A DNA stretch of 64,000 nt from CAIZGX01 sp044239865 (GCA_044239865.1 JBIIAO010000001.1:372001-436000), one strand, 5' to 3'. Positions 50,844 to 59,508 are shown, counted from the stretch's first letter. Program-made: numbers and translations. Notes: generated by a model not told the origin, from the letters alone.

Positions 50844-52262
50844 ATGAAAAAAATAGCATTGTTCTTCTCTCTTATTTGTGCCGTTCAAATGAATGCACAA
50901 ACATGGCAAGTTGGAAACACCACCCTTACAGAAAGTGACCTCGTTACGGGTTTAAGCCTTCCTTGGGAAATGGTTTGGGGACCCGATGATTTTATCTGGT
51001 GTACCACCCGTGTAGGAAAGGTATTGCGCATTGATCCTTCAACCGGAACGTATACTTCAATCCTAGATAAAACTTCTTTAATTCCATACAGTGGTGGAAG
51101 TGAGCCGGGAATGTTAGGTATGGCTTTGCATCCAGATTTTTTGAATACTCCGAAAGTTTATGTGGTGTATAATTACACCCAAGGGAACAATGTAAAAGAG
51201 CGTTTGTCTATGTTCGATTGGGACGGAACAGCTTTGGTGAACGAAGTTCAATTAATCAACGCGATAGGTGGAAATTCAATTCACAACGGTTCACGTTTGG
51301 TAATAAGCCAAGACCAAAAAATAATCATGTCTACTGGAGACACTGGCGATGGAGGAGTGAGTTCACAGAACTTAAATTCATTGAACGGTAAAATATTACG
51401 CATTAATTTGGACGGTAGCATTCCTTCTGACAATCCAGATCCGGCGACATATGTATATTCATACGGGCACCGCAATTGTCAAGGTTTGGCAGTTGGTCCT
51501 AACGGAATCATCTACGCATCAGAACACGGTCAAAACAACAGCGATGAATTCAATATTATTGAAGCTGGAAGAAACTACGGTTGGCCAACTGTGCAAGGTG
51601 CATGTAACACCACCGCGGAAATTAATTACTGCACTGCGAACAACGTGAAAGAGCCATTGATCGAATGGTCTCCATGTCGCGCCGTTAACGGAATCGAATA
51701 CTACAATCACCCTTCAATTCCAGAATGGAACAACTGTATTCTTATGGCTGTATTGGGCGGATTGAACAGCTCTTATGAGCGTATGACAGTTTTGCACTTG
51801 AGTGCAGATGGCCAGTCTCTTACAACAGCTGACGTAAGTGGTTCAAACACAAACTCAGATGCATTCTTTCAAAGTTTTAACAAGCGTCTTCGCGACATTT
51901 GTGTGAATCCACACGACGGTTCAGTTTACGTTGCTTTAAATGGAGCACAGTATCCAGGTGCTGGTCCGAACACCATTAAGAAATTCCAAAACTTGGTTTG
52001 GGCGGGAGTTCAAAACGAAGGGTTGTCTCAGAACTTGAATGTGTTCCCAAATCCAGCTTCAGAAAGAGTAACTGTTGAATTCTCTTCGAATCAATTGGGC
52101 GGAAATTATTCGGTGTATTCTTTTTCAGGAGCTCTTGTGGCTGAGGGAAAAATTTCAACTTTGAAAAATGAATTGAATGTTTCTGAATGGTCGAAGGGAA
52201 ATTATTTTGTAGTATCTGAATCTTCAATCGGAACAACTTCAAAGACGTTCATCGTTCAGTAA
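50844..52262 (+). CDS. Secreted PQQ-type glucose/sorbosone dehydrogenase-like protein with T9SS type A sorting domain
   Basis: A 472-residue exported protein. The ATG at 50844 gives MKKIALFFSLICAVQMNAQ, a signal peptide; a GTG two codons upstream was rejected. The beta-propeller of the GSDH family follows: LSLPWEMVWGPDDFIWCTTR, GMLGMALHPDF, SIHNGSRLVI with the likely catalytic His, TGDTGDGG, GKILRINLDGSIP, YGHRNCQGLAV and ASEHGQNNSDEFNII. The last ~75 residues (LNVFPNPASERVTVEFSS ... GNYFVVSES) are a T9SS type A sorting domain. The enzyme probably oxidises a sugar outside the cell with PQQ; substrate and cofactor use are inferred from the family. The TonB gene starts 4 bases after its stop. 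Confidence 0.9.
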   Translation: MKKIALFFSLICAVQMNAQTWQVGNTTLTESDLVTGLSLPWEMVWGPDDFIWCTTRVGKVLRIDPSTGTYTSILDKTSLIPYSGGSEPGMLGMALHPDFLNTPKVYVVYNYTQGNNVKERLSMFDWDGTALVNEVQLINAIGGNSIHNGSRLVISQDQKIIMSTGDTGDGGVSSQNLNSLNGKILRINLDGSIPSDNPDPATYVYSYGHRNCQGLAVGPNGIIYASEHGQNNSDEFNIIEAGRNYGWPTVQGACNTTAEINYCTANNVKEPLIEWSPCRAVNGIEYYNHPSIPEWNNCILMAVLGGLNSSYERMTVLHLSADGQSLTTADVSGSNTNSDAFFQSFNKRLRDICVNPHDGSVYVALNGAQYPGAGPNTIKKFQNLVWAGVQNEGLSQNLNVFPNPASERVTVEFSSNQLGGNYSVYSFSGALVAEGKISTLKNELNVSEWSKGNYFVVSESSIGTTSKTFIVQ

Positions 52263-52265
52263 TAA

Positions 52266-54680
52266 ATGAATAATATTTTTATTTTGAAGACAGCAAAGTG
52301 GATTTCACTTTGCTGTTTTTTTTTAGTAAGTAACGTTCTGTTTGCTCAAATAGTTCAGAAGCATATTGGATACGAAGTACTTGAAGATTCAGCTTTAGTA
52401 ACCATTGAAGTTTATGACAGCTATACCGGTTATCCAATTCAAGCGACTGCTCAGGTTGGAACTCGAACATTTCAATGCAACGAGTTAGGTAGAGTTTCTG
52501 TTTACTGTAAAATCAGAAAGTGTGTCGATTTTGTTGCAGAGGGTTATTACGATAGAGGATATTGTTTGAACGCTAGCGAAGACATTCAAAAGAATAAGGT
52601 ATTGCGACTGGACATGAGTCCCATTTCAAAGCAAATGGAAGCCCTTACTGTTGTTGGTTACAACAACAAGCGCAGCAACCTCACCACTCCGGCTAGCATT
52701 GGACTTGTGAAGGTTAATGCGCATTATGGCGATGGCTCTTCGTTACAAAACGCATTCAATTCGGTGAGCGGCGTGTCTTACGATTCTCGTGGTTACGGGG
52801 GAAGCACTCGCTTGAACATTCGCGGAAGTTTTTTCAGAGCGCCTACTACTATTCGAAATGTGAAGATGTATTGGAAAGGAATAGCATTGACGAGCGCAGA
52901 CGGACAGTCACCTCTAGAGATTGTAGATCCTTCGAATGTTGCTAACGCGAATATTTTGAAAGGTCCAGGCAGTGGGGTGTGGGGAAATGGAACCGGTGGA
53001 GTTGTTCTGTTTACGCCTTATTCATTGAACCAGTCGGTGTATGCAAAGGCGCAATTTGAGCACGGTGAATTCGGATACAACAAAACGGTTTATCAAGCCG
53101 GAGCAAGTAAGAACGGATTCAGTTTAATTGTGAGCCAAGTGAATCAGGAAACCAAAGGTTATCGCAATCAAGAAGCGAACAAAAAAGAACAAACCGTACT
53201 GGAATTTTCCGCAAACACAAAACGCTGGAAGCACTATGTGATGGCCATGCGATACAGCGGATATTGGGAATTGCCAGGCGCTATTTCAGCGGCTCAAATA
53301 GCAGTTGATCCGCGTCAGGCCAATGCGTTCAGCGCAGCGAATGACGCACACGTGGATCGCACGCGAGACATGTTCGGATATTCAGGTGAATATCTTTCGA
53401 AAAAGAATTTTTTACTTGAGCTTTCAGCGAATCTCTTTCAAACCGAAAAAATAAATCCCTACGGAACATCAGCTCCTTCAAGCGGATACAAAGACGAGAA
53501 TGCAAAAGGAAACGGAGAGCGAGCGGTCTTGTCGAAATCCTTCGACCTAAATAAAAATGGAAAATTTCCTGTTAAGTTGAAGTCATCACTGGGACAAGAG
53601 TTTCAATTTGAGAATTTCCAATTGAATGAATTCGGATTGTTGAACGGTGAATCGAACGGTGTTTCGAAATACAACTTCAATGTGGATTACATTACATCGA
53701 ATTTTTTCTATCAGGTGGAAGCGGAAGTGGCGAAACGCTTGTTTGCAACGGCTTCTGTTGGGTGGAACAATACCCAAGCGGGCATAACAGGAACATCGAG
53801 AGATGCAGCGGATCAGTTGGTTCTGGTGGAAGCATATACCAACGCTAATCCGCAAGCAAGGCTTTATCCGAATGTTGGAATTAGTTATTCCCTAAAGAAA
53901 AGTGAAGAGTCTGGAAACTGGAACATCTTCGGAAATTACAGCACCGGCAGCAGTGCGCCCACAATCTTTGAGCAATACGATTATTCAAATCAATATTTGA
54001 ATGAAAATTTGAAAAATGAATTTGCGCGGAATGTTGAATTCGGAGTGAAGGGAGCAGGCAAGATGTGGTTTGTTGAAATGAGTATTTACAATCAGCAAAT
54101 CACAGACGCCATTGTTCCGAAGGAAACCTTATTTAATGGGTATTACGCCACGTTCATCAATGCGGGTAAGCTGGTTCAACAAGGAATGGAATTCACAGGG
54201 AGTGGTACAATTGAGTTAGAGAGGGCTCGTGTTTATGGCTGGATGAGCGGTTCTTGGACGAACTATGAATTGCTCGACGAGAGTGGTTCGGGAAGAATGC
54301 CAGGAATGCCATTAGCGCAGTGTAACGGCGGATTGAATTTTACCGGATTTTATGGATTCGGATGGTCCCTTACGAATCAATGGACAGACAAGGCTCCGCT
54401 GAATTCGAATCAAACCGAATGGTCTGCAGCGAGAAACGTTTTGAATTCTGAATTCACCTATGGTCATACATTTATCAAACGTGACGAAGTTGCCGGAGAT
54501 TATGATTTGGTAACGCGAATAAGACAAGTTGGTTCTATCAATATGAATGTTGGAGCGAATAACGTATTGAACACGAATTACACCACCTTCTATCAGTTGA
54601 ATGGAGTAGGAGGAAGATATTTCAATCCGATGGCTCGAAGAAATTTTTATTCAGGAATTACTCTGCGCTTCTTCATGTAA
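52266..54680 (+). CDS. TonB-dependent outer-membrane receptor (FecA-like type)
   Basis: An 804-residue receptor with a signal peptide (ending VLFAQ). Residues about 25-115 form a Cys-containing N-terminal domain (TIEVYDSYTGYPIQATAQVG). The plug runs from about 125 (MEALTVVGYNNKRS) through NAFNSVSGVSYDSRGYGGS, LNIRGSFFRAPTT and ANILKGPGSGVWGNGTGGV. The barrel ends YSGITLRFFM. The plug resembles siderophore receptors; the ligand is unknown. It follows the sugar dehydrogenase by 4 bases in both copies of the duplication, so the two may form a functional pair. Confidence 0.9.
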   Translation: MNNIFILKTAKWISLCCFFLVSNVLFAQIVQKHIGYEVLEDSALVTIEVYDSYTGYPIQATAQVGTRTFQCNELGRVSVYCKIRKCVDFVAEGYYDRGYCLNASEDIQKNKVLRLDMSPISKQMEALTVVGYNNKRSNLTTPASIGLVKVNAHYGDGSSLQNAFNSVSGVSYDSRGYGGSTRLNIRGSFFRAPTTIRNVKMYWKGIALTSADGQSPLEIVDPSNVANANILKGPGSGVWGNGTGGVVLFTPYSLNQSVYAKAQFEHGEFGYNKTVYQAGASKNGFSLIVSQVNQETKGYRNQEANKKEQTVLEFSANTKRWKHYVMAMRYSGYWELPGAISAAQIAVDPRQANAFSAANDAHVDRTRDMFGYSGEYLSKKNFLLELSANLFQTEKINPYGTSAPSSGYKDENAKGNGERAVLSKSFDLNKNGKFPVKLKSSLGQEFQFENFQLNEFGLLNGESNGVSKYNFNVDYITSNFFYQVEAEVAKRLFATASVGWNNTQAGITGTSRDAADQLVLVEAYTNANPQARLYPNVGISYSLKKSEESGNWNIFGNYSTGSSAPTIFEQYDYSNQYLNENLKNEFARNVEFGVKGAGKMWFVEMSIYNQQITDAIVPKETLFNGYYATFINAGKLVQQGMEFTGSGTIELERARVYGWMSGSWTNYELLDESGSGRMPGMPLAQCNGGLNFTGFYGFGWSLTNQWTDKAPLNSNQTEWSAARNVLNSEFTYGHTFIKRDEVAGDYDLVTRIRQVGSINMNVGANNVLNTNYTTFYQLNGVGGRYFNPMARRNFYSGITLRFFM

Positions 54681-54685
54681 ATTTG
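54678..54685 (+). promoter_or_regulatory. Candidate -7 element (TAAATTTG)
   Basis: A perfect TAnnTTTG that begins in the stop codon of the TonB gene and ends four bases before the ATG of the GldH-like gene at 54690. No TTG is visible at the -33 position. It could start a near-leaderless gldH-mtaB transcript. Confidence 0.4.
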
Positions 54686-54689
54686 CAGC

Positions 54690-55166
54690 ATGTTAAAAAA
54701 GAGCCTTTTCTTTTTGTTATTCGTTTCATTTGCAATGGTGAGTTGTGATCCAACGCCTATAGCGGAAGCTAAATTTGAATTTGAGGAAAGTCTTCAATGG
54801 AAAAATAGTGAGCCGGTTTCGTTGAAGTTAGACATTCGTGAAAATGCAGAGCCGTGCGAGTTGTATCTCGATGTTCGCTACACCACACTTTTTCCTTTCG
54901 ATAAATTACTATTACACGTCAAAGAGATTTCAGACAAGGGCATTGTTATTCCTCGCGATGTGACAGTAGAAATAAAAAATCAAGAGGGATTTGTCGGAGA
55001 CATTAGCGGCGACATTGGCGACATTGAGCGCGAGTTAGATTCGAATAAGCAATACACGGATCATGGCGTTTATACCTATGAGATTTCTTTCAATCATCCA
55101 GTTGATGTGTTATTGGGAATCATGGAGCTTCGATTAAGAGCAGTTCCAAAAGCGAAGAAGTCATGA
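54690..55166 (+). CDS. GldH-like lipoprotein
   Basis: A 158-residue lipoprotein with the lipobox AMVSCDP (Cys about residue 19). The mature sequence has the GldH-type order: a W near the start (ESLQWKNSEPV), LYLDVRYTTLFPFDKLLLHV, an acidic GDISGDIGDIERELDSN segment, GVYTYEISFNHPVDVLLGIMELRLR and a short basic tail. GldH is needed for gliding and T9SS in Flavobacterium. The match is by pattern, not by a diagnostic motif, so it could be a related lipoprotein. mtaB overlaps its end by 4 bases (ATGA), which indicates coupling. Confidence 0.6.
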   Translation: MLKKSLFFLLFVSFAMVSCDPTPIAEAKFEFEESLQWKNSEPVSLKLDIRENAEPCELYLDVRYTTLFPFDKLLLHVKEISDKGIVIPRDVTVEIKNQEGFVGDISGDIGDIERELDSNKQYTDHGVYTYEISFNHPVDVLLGIMELRLRAVPKAKKS

Positions 55167-56416
55167 GAGATTTTAAAACATTTTCATTTCATACGCTAGG
55201 TTGTAAACTGAACTTTTCGGAATCGAGCACGCTTGCCCGTGATTTTCAAGAACAAGGTTACGGAAGAGTGGAGTTGGAAGAAGGTCCAGATGTCTTGGTC
55301 ATCAATACGTGTAGCGTTACCGATGAAGCAGATCAAAAATGTCGCTACACCGTTCGCAGAGCAAAGCGGTCCAATCCGAATGTTTTCATTGCAGTTATTG
55401 GTTGTTATGCGCAATTGAAACCAGAGGAGATTTCAAAAATTGAAGGTGTGAATGTGGTGTTGGGAGCGAACGAAAAATTTAATTTGATTGATCGAATTAA
55501 GGCGCACGACGATACGGAAGGGAAGATATTTGCAGGAGAGATTAAGGATGTGAAGGAATTCATTCCTTCATTTTCATCGGGAGATCGAACACGAACATTC
55601 TTAAAGGTTCAAGACGGATGTAATTATTTCTGCGCGTTCTGCACCATACCCTTGGCTCGCGGAAGATCTCGAAGCGCGAATGTGGAAGCGACATTGGCAG
55701 AAGCGAAGAAGGCCATTGCAGGTGGTGCGAAAGAGATTGTTTTAACTGGAGTGAACATAGGAGATTTTGGAACAGCGCATGACGAGACGCTTTTGGATTT
55801 GATAAAAAAGTTAGATGAGTTAAAAGGAATTGAGCGCTACCGCATCAGCAGCATTGAGCCGAATCTTCTGACGAATGAGATCATTTCATTCGTTTCAACG
55901 TCTAAGAATTTCATGCCTCATTTCCATATTCCGCTGCAAAGTGGAAGCGATGATATTTTGAAGGGCATGCGTCGCCGATATAGAACCGATTTATATCGCG
56001 AAAGAATTGCATCGATTAAAACAGCCATGCCGCATGCGTGCATTGGCGTTGATGTGATTGTCGGTTTTCCAGGAGAAACCAACGAGCACTTCAATGAAAC
56101 GGTTGAATTTTTGAAAGACTTGGATGTTTCTTATTTGCATGTGTTCACCTACAGCGAGCGTGCGAATACGACTGCCTTGCGCATTGAAGACATTGTTCCG
56201 ATGGAAGTTCGTAACGAGCGGAATAAAATTTTGCGACTGTTGAGCTCAAAGAAACGCGCGGCTTTTGATGCGTCGTTTAAAGGTCAAACAATGCCTGTTT
56301 TGTGGGAAAATGTAGATGATGAAAACATGATTGCGGGTTTCACACCGAATTATATCAAAGTGCGAAAACCCGCAAGTCAGTTTGTTTCGAATGAAACGAG
56401 CGAAGTTGAATTATAA
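55163..56416 (+). CDS. mtaB: tRNA t6A methylthiotransferase MtaB
   Basis: Radical SAM enzyme that converts t6A37 to ms2t6A37 in tRNA. The 417-residue protein begins MRDFKTFSFHTLGCKLN. The N-terminal cluster cysteines are at about 14, 50 and 81 (LGCKLN, INTCSVT, VIGCYA) and the radical SAM motif DGCNYFCAFCTIP holds Cys153, 157 and 160. HFHIPLQSGSDDILKGMRRR and GVDVIVGFPGET are family motifs, and a TRAM-like end follows. It overlaps the upstream GldH-like gene by 4 bases and the convergent outer-membrane-type gene by 6. A 3' relic of this gene exists at 49253-49296. Confidence 0.95.
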   Translation: MRDFKTFSFHTLGCKLNFSESSTLARDFQEQGYGRVELEEGPDVLVINTCSVTDEADQKCRYTVRRAKRSNPNVFIAVIGCYAQLKPEEISKIEGVNVVLGANEKFNLIDRIKAHDDTEGKIFAGEIKDVKEFIPSFSSGDRTRTFLKVQDGCNYFCAFCTIPLARGRSRSANVEATLAEAKKAIAGGAKEIVLTGVNIGDFGTAHDETLLDLIKKLDELKGIERYRISSIEPNLLTNEIISFVSTSKNFMPHFHIPLQSGSDDILKGMRRRYRTDLYRERIASIKTAMPHACIGVDVIVGFPGETNEHFNETVEFLKDLDVSYLHVFTYSERANTTALRIEDIVPMEVRNERNKILRLLSSKKRAAFDASFKGQTMPVLWENVDDENMIAGFTPNYIKVRKPASQFVSNETSEVEL

Positions 56417-57400
56417 GGTTCTATACCAAGTTACAAAAGGTATTGGTTTATAAGTGTCGTTGATCCTAATTCCTGCAAGGGTAAACTGCACGGATCTTCC
56501 TTCACCTTGACTTGTGCGAAGTGCAGGCATTAAAATGAGAAAAGACTTGCTGTTTACGCTAGGTGTAACAACTGTTGTCAAAATGCCAGCAGGATTGTAT
56601 TGATCGGTAGAATTAGTCCCATTCGTTTTCAGCAGTCCAAACATAGAATCGAAAACAAAACTATTTTTTTCATTGATACGAATGCTTGCTGCGACTGAAC
56701 CAAGAACTCCTTTTTTTGCTCCAGAAGCGCCTCTTGTTGGGATGCCGTCAGTAGAAATATAGGTGCCAGGAATTTCTTCTTCTGCACTTTTATTAAAATC
56801 AAAATAGCCATAACCAACACCAAGTGTCAAATTCTTATCACGGTCACCGAAAGTAACGTTTCCAAAGGATAGGGAGATAAATGCCGAAGGATTCACATAA
56901 CCGCCATTGCCAATAATTTCCCCAATTGAAAAATTCACTTTCGGATTTTTGGTTTGGAAGCTATACTTCGCGGCCAAGGCCAAAGGGCTCCCTATCCAAG
57001 TGGTCATAATTCCAACATTGAAATTGTCTGCTACCGCGACGTGAAATTCGGGCCCCCATAAGTTTATCATATAGTAATTGTTTTTCTTCTTAATCGGAAG
57101 CGCATTAGTTGTGAAAGAATATCTTGTGCTAAAAGGGTTGCTCTTTACTTTTTCATTGTTTATGACTACAAAGTCATCTTCATTGTAATTTGAAATAGAT
57201 TTCACATCCGTTTTCTTTATGTAAATCTTTCCCACAGTCGTAGATTCAAATAGCATTTCACGACCATCATCGGAAATAATTGTCCCGATATATTCATTAC
57301 CATTGGTGAGTTGAATAACTTTTAATGTGCTGTCTTTTTGAGCAAGAGTTATTGCCGAAAGGACTAAAAAAAAGAAACAAAGTGCTAAGGATTTTTTCAT
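56411..57400 (-). CDS. Outer-membrane-type protein of unknown function, paralogue 2
   Basis: A complete 329-residue protein with a signal peptide (ending AITLAQ), an N-terminal beta domain (EYIGTIISDDGREMLFEST, GKIYIKKTDVKSISN) and a predicted beta-barrel with NPFSTRYSFTTNALPIKK, WGPEFHVAVADNFNVG, FGDRDKNLTLGVGYGYFDFN and a final TWYRTL. The paralogue at 49291 has the same order. Its own promoter matches the Bacteroidota consensus well (TTG-N18-TACATTTG). Its stop overlaps the mtaB stop region by 6 bases. Proteins of this type are common in Flavobacteriales but have no assigned function. Confidence 0.86.
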   Translation of the reverse strand: MKKSLALCFFFLVLSAITLAQKDSTLKVIQLTNGNEYIGTIISDDGREMLFESTTVGKIYIKKTDVKSISNYNEDDFVVINNEKVKSNPFSTRYSFTTNALPIKKKNNYYMINLWGPEFHVAVADNFNVGIMTTWIGSPLALAAKYSFQTKNPKVNFSIGEIIGNGGYVNPSAFISLSFGNVTFGDRDKNLTLGVGYGYFDFNKSAEEEIPGTYISTDGIPTRGASGAKKGVLGSVAASIRINEKNSFVFDSMFGLLKTNGTNSTDQYNPAGILTTVVTPSVNSKSFLILMPALRTSQGEGRSVQFTLAGIRINDTYKPIPFVTWYRTL

Positions 57401-57422
57401 TGAGTAAATTATTTATTCAACT

Positions 57423-57451
57423 CAAATGTAGACTAAAACATTAGGAATCAA
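57423..57451 (-). promoter_or_regulatory. Promoter of paralogue 2 (TTG-N18-TACATTTG)
   Basis: On the minus strand TTG (57449-57451) and a perfect TACATTTG (57423-57430) are separated by 18 bases, the best consensus match seen in the window. The ATG at 57400 lies 22 bases beyond. The corresponding gap before paralogue 1 has the same length but a weaker TATTTTTA. Confidence 0.65.
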
Positions 57452-57472
57452 TTTTTTAATCAGTTAGGAGCA

Positions 57473-58336
57473 CTAAACTAATTTCATAAACGCATCTGAT
57501 AAACGTTTCAGTGCATTTACTTTATCTCGTGCATTCAACGGATCTGGCGGACCGTAAGGGGTCTTATTCACATCTATGATATATATTTTCTGATTGCCTT
57601 TGTGGCGAAGGACATCGAATTCACAAAAATCTACTTTCATTGCAGCAGCGTATTTTTCAATGTGCTGAATCTCTTCTGCAGAAAATAGTTCTTCCGGTGT
57701 ATGGAGCGTGGCGCGATGCGCCTTATTGGTGAATCTGTATTTTTCCGTTTTGAATTTCAAATAAACCAATGGGATTTTTCCAGAAATAACAGGAACACGA
57801 ATATCTACATACTCACCCACTTCATTGGTGTTGTCGAGTACCTTCTGATATACAGCATCTGTTTTCGGGAAAGGAATAGGACAAATAACTTCTTGTCCGT
57901 CATGAACCGCATTTTCATCGCTCTTTTCAACAGCAAGACCAACGTGCGTTTTCGGATTTAGATTCATGGAATATCCCAATGCCTCTTGGTGAATCACGTG
58001 CACGCGTTCTTTTGAAATATCCGGACAGTTCACGTTAATGATTCTTGCATTAGGATATTTTTCTTGCAGTGCGCTCGCACTGCCATACGTAGCGTTTTCA
58101 AAATAAATAATGACATCTGGATTGCTCACCATTTTGTTAGTGAGTCTTACGCGGTTCATGCGTGCAATTTTCGAAAGCGTTGTCTTCTTACTCGGATAAG
58201 TAGGTGCTGCTACCCAAACAGGAAGCTTGCCGCCGTTTTGAATGAAGAAAAGCCCTTCTCGAATAAGACATGCGACATCTTTCGTTAAGACCTCGAAAAA
58301 GGGCATCCCTTGTCTGTAATTATTTCTTAAACCCAC
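57473..58336 (-). CDS. ATP-grasp-like protein of unknown function
   Basis: A 287-residue protein without signal peptide. The N-terminal half has an alpha/beta pattern (NPDVIIYFENATYGSAS, NARIINVNCPDISKERVHVI) and the C-terminal part has FCEFDVLRHKGNQKIYIID followed by VNKTPYGPP, like the Mg-binding 'D.N.TP.GPP' end of some ATP-grasp proteins. The early nucleotide-binding motifs are not clear, so the assignment is tentative; a ligase or transferase for a sugar or peptide is possible. It overlaps nth by 10 bases and lies in the nth-DUF6702 minus-strand group. The last 102 bases have a duplicated relic at 50350-50451. Confidence 0.6.
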   Translation of the reverse strand: MGLRNNYRQGMPFFEVLTKDVACLIREGLFFIQNGGKLPVWVAAPTYPSKKTTLSKIARMNRVRLTNKMVSNPDVIIYFENATYGSASALQEKYPNARIINVNCPDISKERVHVIHQEALGYSMNLNPKTHVGLAVEKSDENAVHDGQEVICPIPFPKTDAVYQKVLDNTNEVGEYVDIRVPVISGKIPLVYLKFKTEKYRFTNKAHRATLHTPEELFSAEEIQHIEKYAAAMKVDFCEFDVLRHKGNQKIYIIDVNKTPYGPPDPLNARDKVNALKRLSDAFMKLV

Positions 58337-58968
58337 GAGTTATATAGTTTAGGATTTAATGTTTGAGTTATAAAATCGTTTTGAACGTTTCCTCGGGCAG
58401 GAGAATATTCCCTTCCATAAAAAATAATTTGAAGATGAAGTTTGTTCCAACGTTCTTCAGGAAACAATTTCTTCGCGTCACGCTCGGTTTGCTCAACGGA
58501 CTTCCCATTCGTTAATTTCCAACGCACCATTAGTCTGTGAATGTGTGTGTCAACAGGAAAGGCGGGCACCCCGAATGCTTGAGCCATAACAACGCTTGCA
58601 GTCTTGTGTCCCACACCAGGCAATGCTTCCAGCGATTCAAAGGACGCTGGCACTTCCCCGTTGTGCTCGTTAATGAGAATATGGGAAAGGTTAAAGATAG
58701 CTTTGCTCTTTGCAGGTGAAAGTCCGCATGGCTTAATGATTTCACGAATTTCTTCAATACTCAATTTTATCATGTCGAACGGATTGTTCGCACGCTTGAA
58801 TAAATGCGGAGTAATTGTGTTCACACGAGCGTCTGTGCATTGAGCAGAAAGTAGCACTGCAATCAGCAAAGTGAATGAATCTGTATGGTCAAGCGGAATA
58901 GGTGTTTCAGGGTATAGTTTCTCCAATTCAATTCTCACATAATCCGCAGCCTCTTTTTTTCTCATCAA
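58327..58968 (-). CDS. nth: Endonuclease III-like DNA glycosylase lacking the iron-sulfur cysteines
   Basis: Base-excision repair glycosylase/lyase for oxidised pyrimidines. The 213-residue protein has LLSAQCTDARVN, the helix-hairpin-helix ALPGVGHKTASVV with the catalytic Lys122, and FPVDTHIHRLMVRW with the catalytic Asp140. The usual C-terminal [4Fe-4S] loop (C-x6-C-x2-C-x5-C) is absent: the corresponding end reads HLQIIFYGREYSPARGN with Ser in place of Cys and no later cysteines. Such cluster-free forms may be common in this lineage; it should still have the catalytic residues. It overlaps the DUF6702 gene by 4 bases and the ATP-grasp-like gene by 10. Confidence 0.92.
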   Translation of the reverse strand: MMRKKEAADYVRIELEKLYPETPIPLDHTDSFTLLIAVLLSAQCTDARVNTITPHLFKRANNPFDMIKLSIEEIREIIKPCGLSPAKSKAIFNLSHILINEHNGEVPASFESLEALPGVGHKTASVVMAQAFGVPAFPVDTHIHRLMVRWKLTNGKSVEQTERDAKKLFPEERWNKLHLQIIFYGREYSPARGNVQNDFITQTLNPKLYNSWV

Positions 58969-59462
58969 GGAATGAATTGAAATTGTGTTTTATCCTTTGT
59001 GAAATATTCACGCTTCGATTGACCATTCCATCGAACTTCTACGATGTTCTGTTGGTCGGCATATAATTCCAAGAGAATTGTGTTGTTCACAATCACTTGA
59101 TTCGGATCGAAATAATTTCCTTCAATAAATAAAGTAGTCATGTCATTGTCTACACTGTAGCCAATAAAATTTAAAATGACATTTCTCCCAGCTACTTGAA
59201 GACTTAATTTTTCACCAATGTATTTTTTTACTAGTTCATATACCTCAGGGGTTTGCGGGTAGAGTGAGTTGTATCTGTAACATTGCGCCTCAATGGCATG
59301 CTCCAAATCATCGGTGAATATTTTCGAAGTAATTTCAATAGCACGAGTCTCAGCATTGAATTCAATGCTGGTATTGCTCAAATAGAATTTATGTGCCACA
59401 GGAGCTGAGGCCTGTAGACAAAATGAAAATAATGCGAAGCAGCACAAGAGAACCGATTTCAT
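58965..59462 (-). CDS. DUF6702 family exported protein
   Basis: A 165-residue protein with a signal peptide (ending LQASA) followed by the family start HKFYLSNTSIEFNAETRAIE, ITSKIFTDDLEHAI and the later YSVDNDMTTLFIEG. These match the DUF6702 group of Bacteroidota. Function unknown; probably periplasmic. It is the first gene of the minus-strand group DUF6702-nth-ATP-grasp-like and is divergent from nrnA with 46 bases between the starts. Confidence 0.85.
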   Translation of the reverse strand: MKSVLLCCFALFSFCLQASAPVAHKFYLSNTSIEFNAETRAIEITSKIFTDDLEHAIEAQCYRYNSLYPQTPEVYELVKKYIGEKLSLQVAGRNVILNFIGYSVDNDMTTLFIEGNYFDPNQVIVNNTILLELYADQQNIVEVRWNGQSKREYFTKDKTQFQFIP

Positions 59463-59496
59463 TTCGCCAAATTACAACGAATTCTAGTTTACCCCT

Positions 59497-59504
59497 TACC
59501 TTTG
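59497..59504 (+). promoter_or_regulatory. Candidate -7 element of nrnA (TACCTTTG)
   Basis: A perfect TAnnTTTG ending four bases before the ATG at 59509, so the mRNA would be nearly leaderless. No TTG is seen at -33. Confidence 0.45.
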
Positions 59505-59508
59505 AAGC

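Larger units (their letters stand above)
50447..57574 (+). repeat. Long copy of the duplicated segment
   Basis: Contains the end of porP (relic), complete sugar dehydrogenase, TonB receptor, GldH-like, mtaB and outer-membrane-type genes, and the last 102 bases of the ATP-grasp-like gene. Its left end joins the ATP-grasp relic of the short copy at ACATC. It is the template with which the short copy can be aligned without unexplained gaps other than two deletions and one codon. Confidence 0.85.

Noticed and set aside
47782..57574. Insertion sequence or transposon as the cause of the duplication
   Set aside because: No transposase gene, terminal inverted repeats or target-site duplications are visible at the ends; the junctions show only short microhomology.
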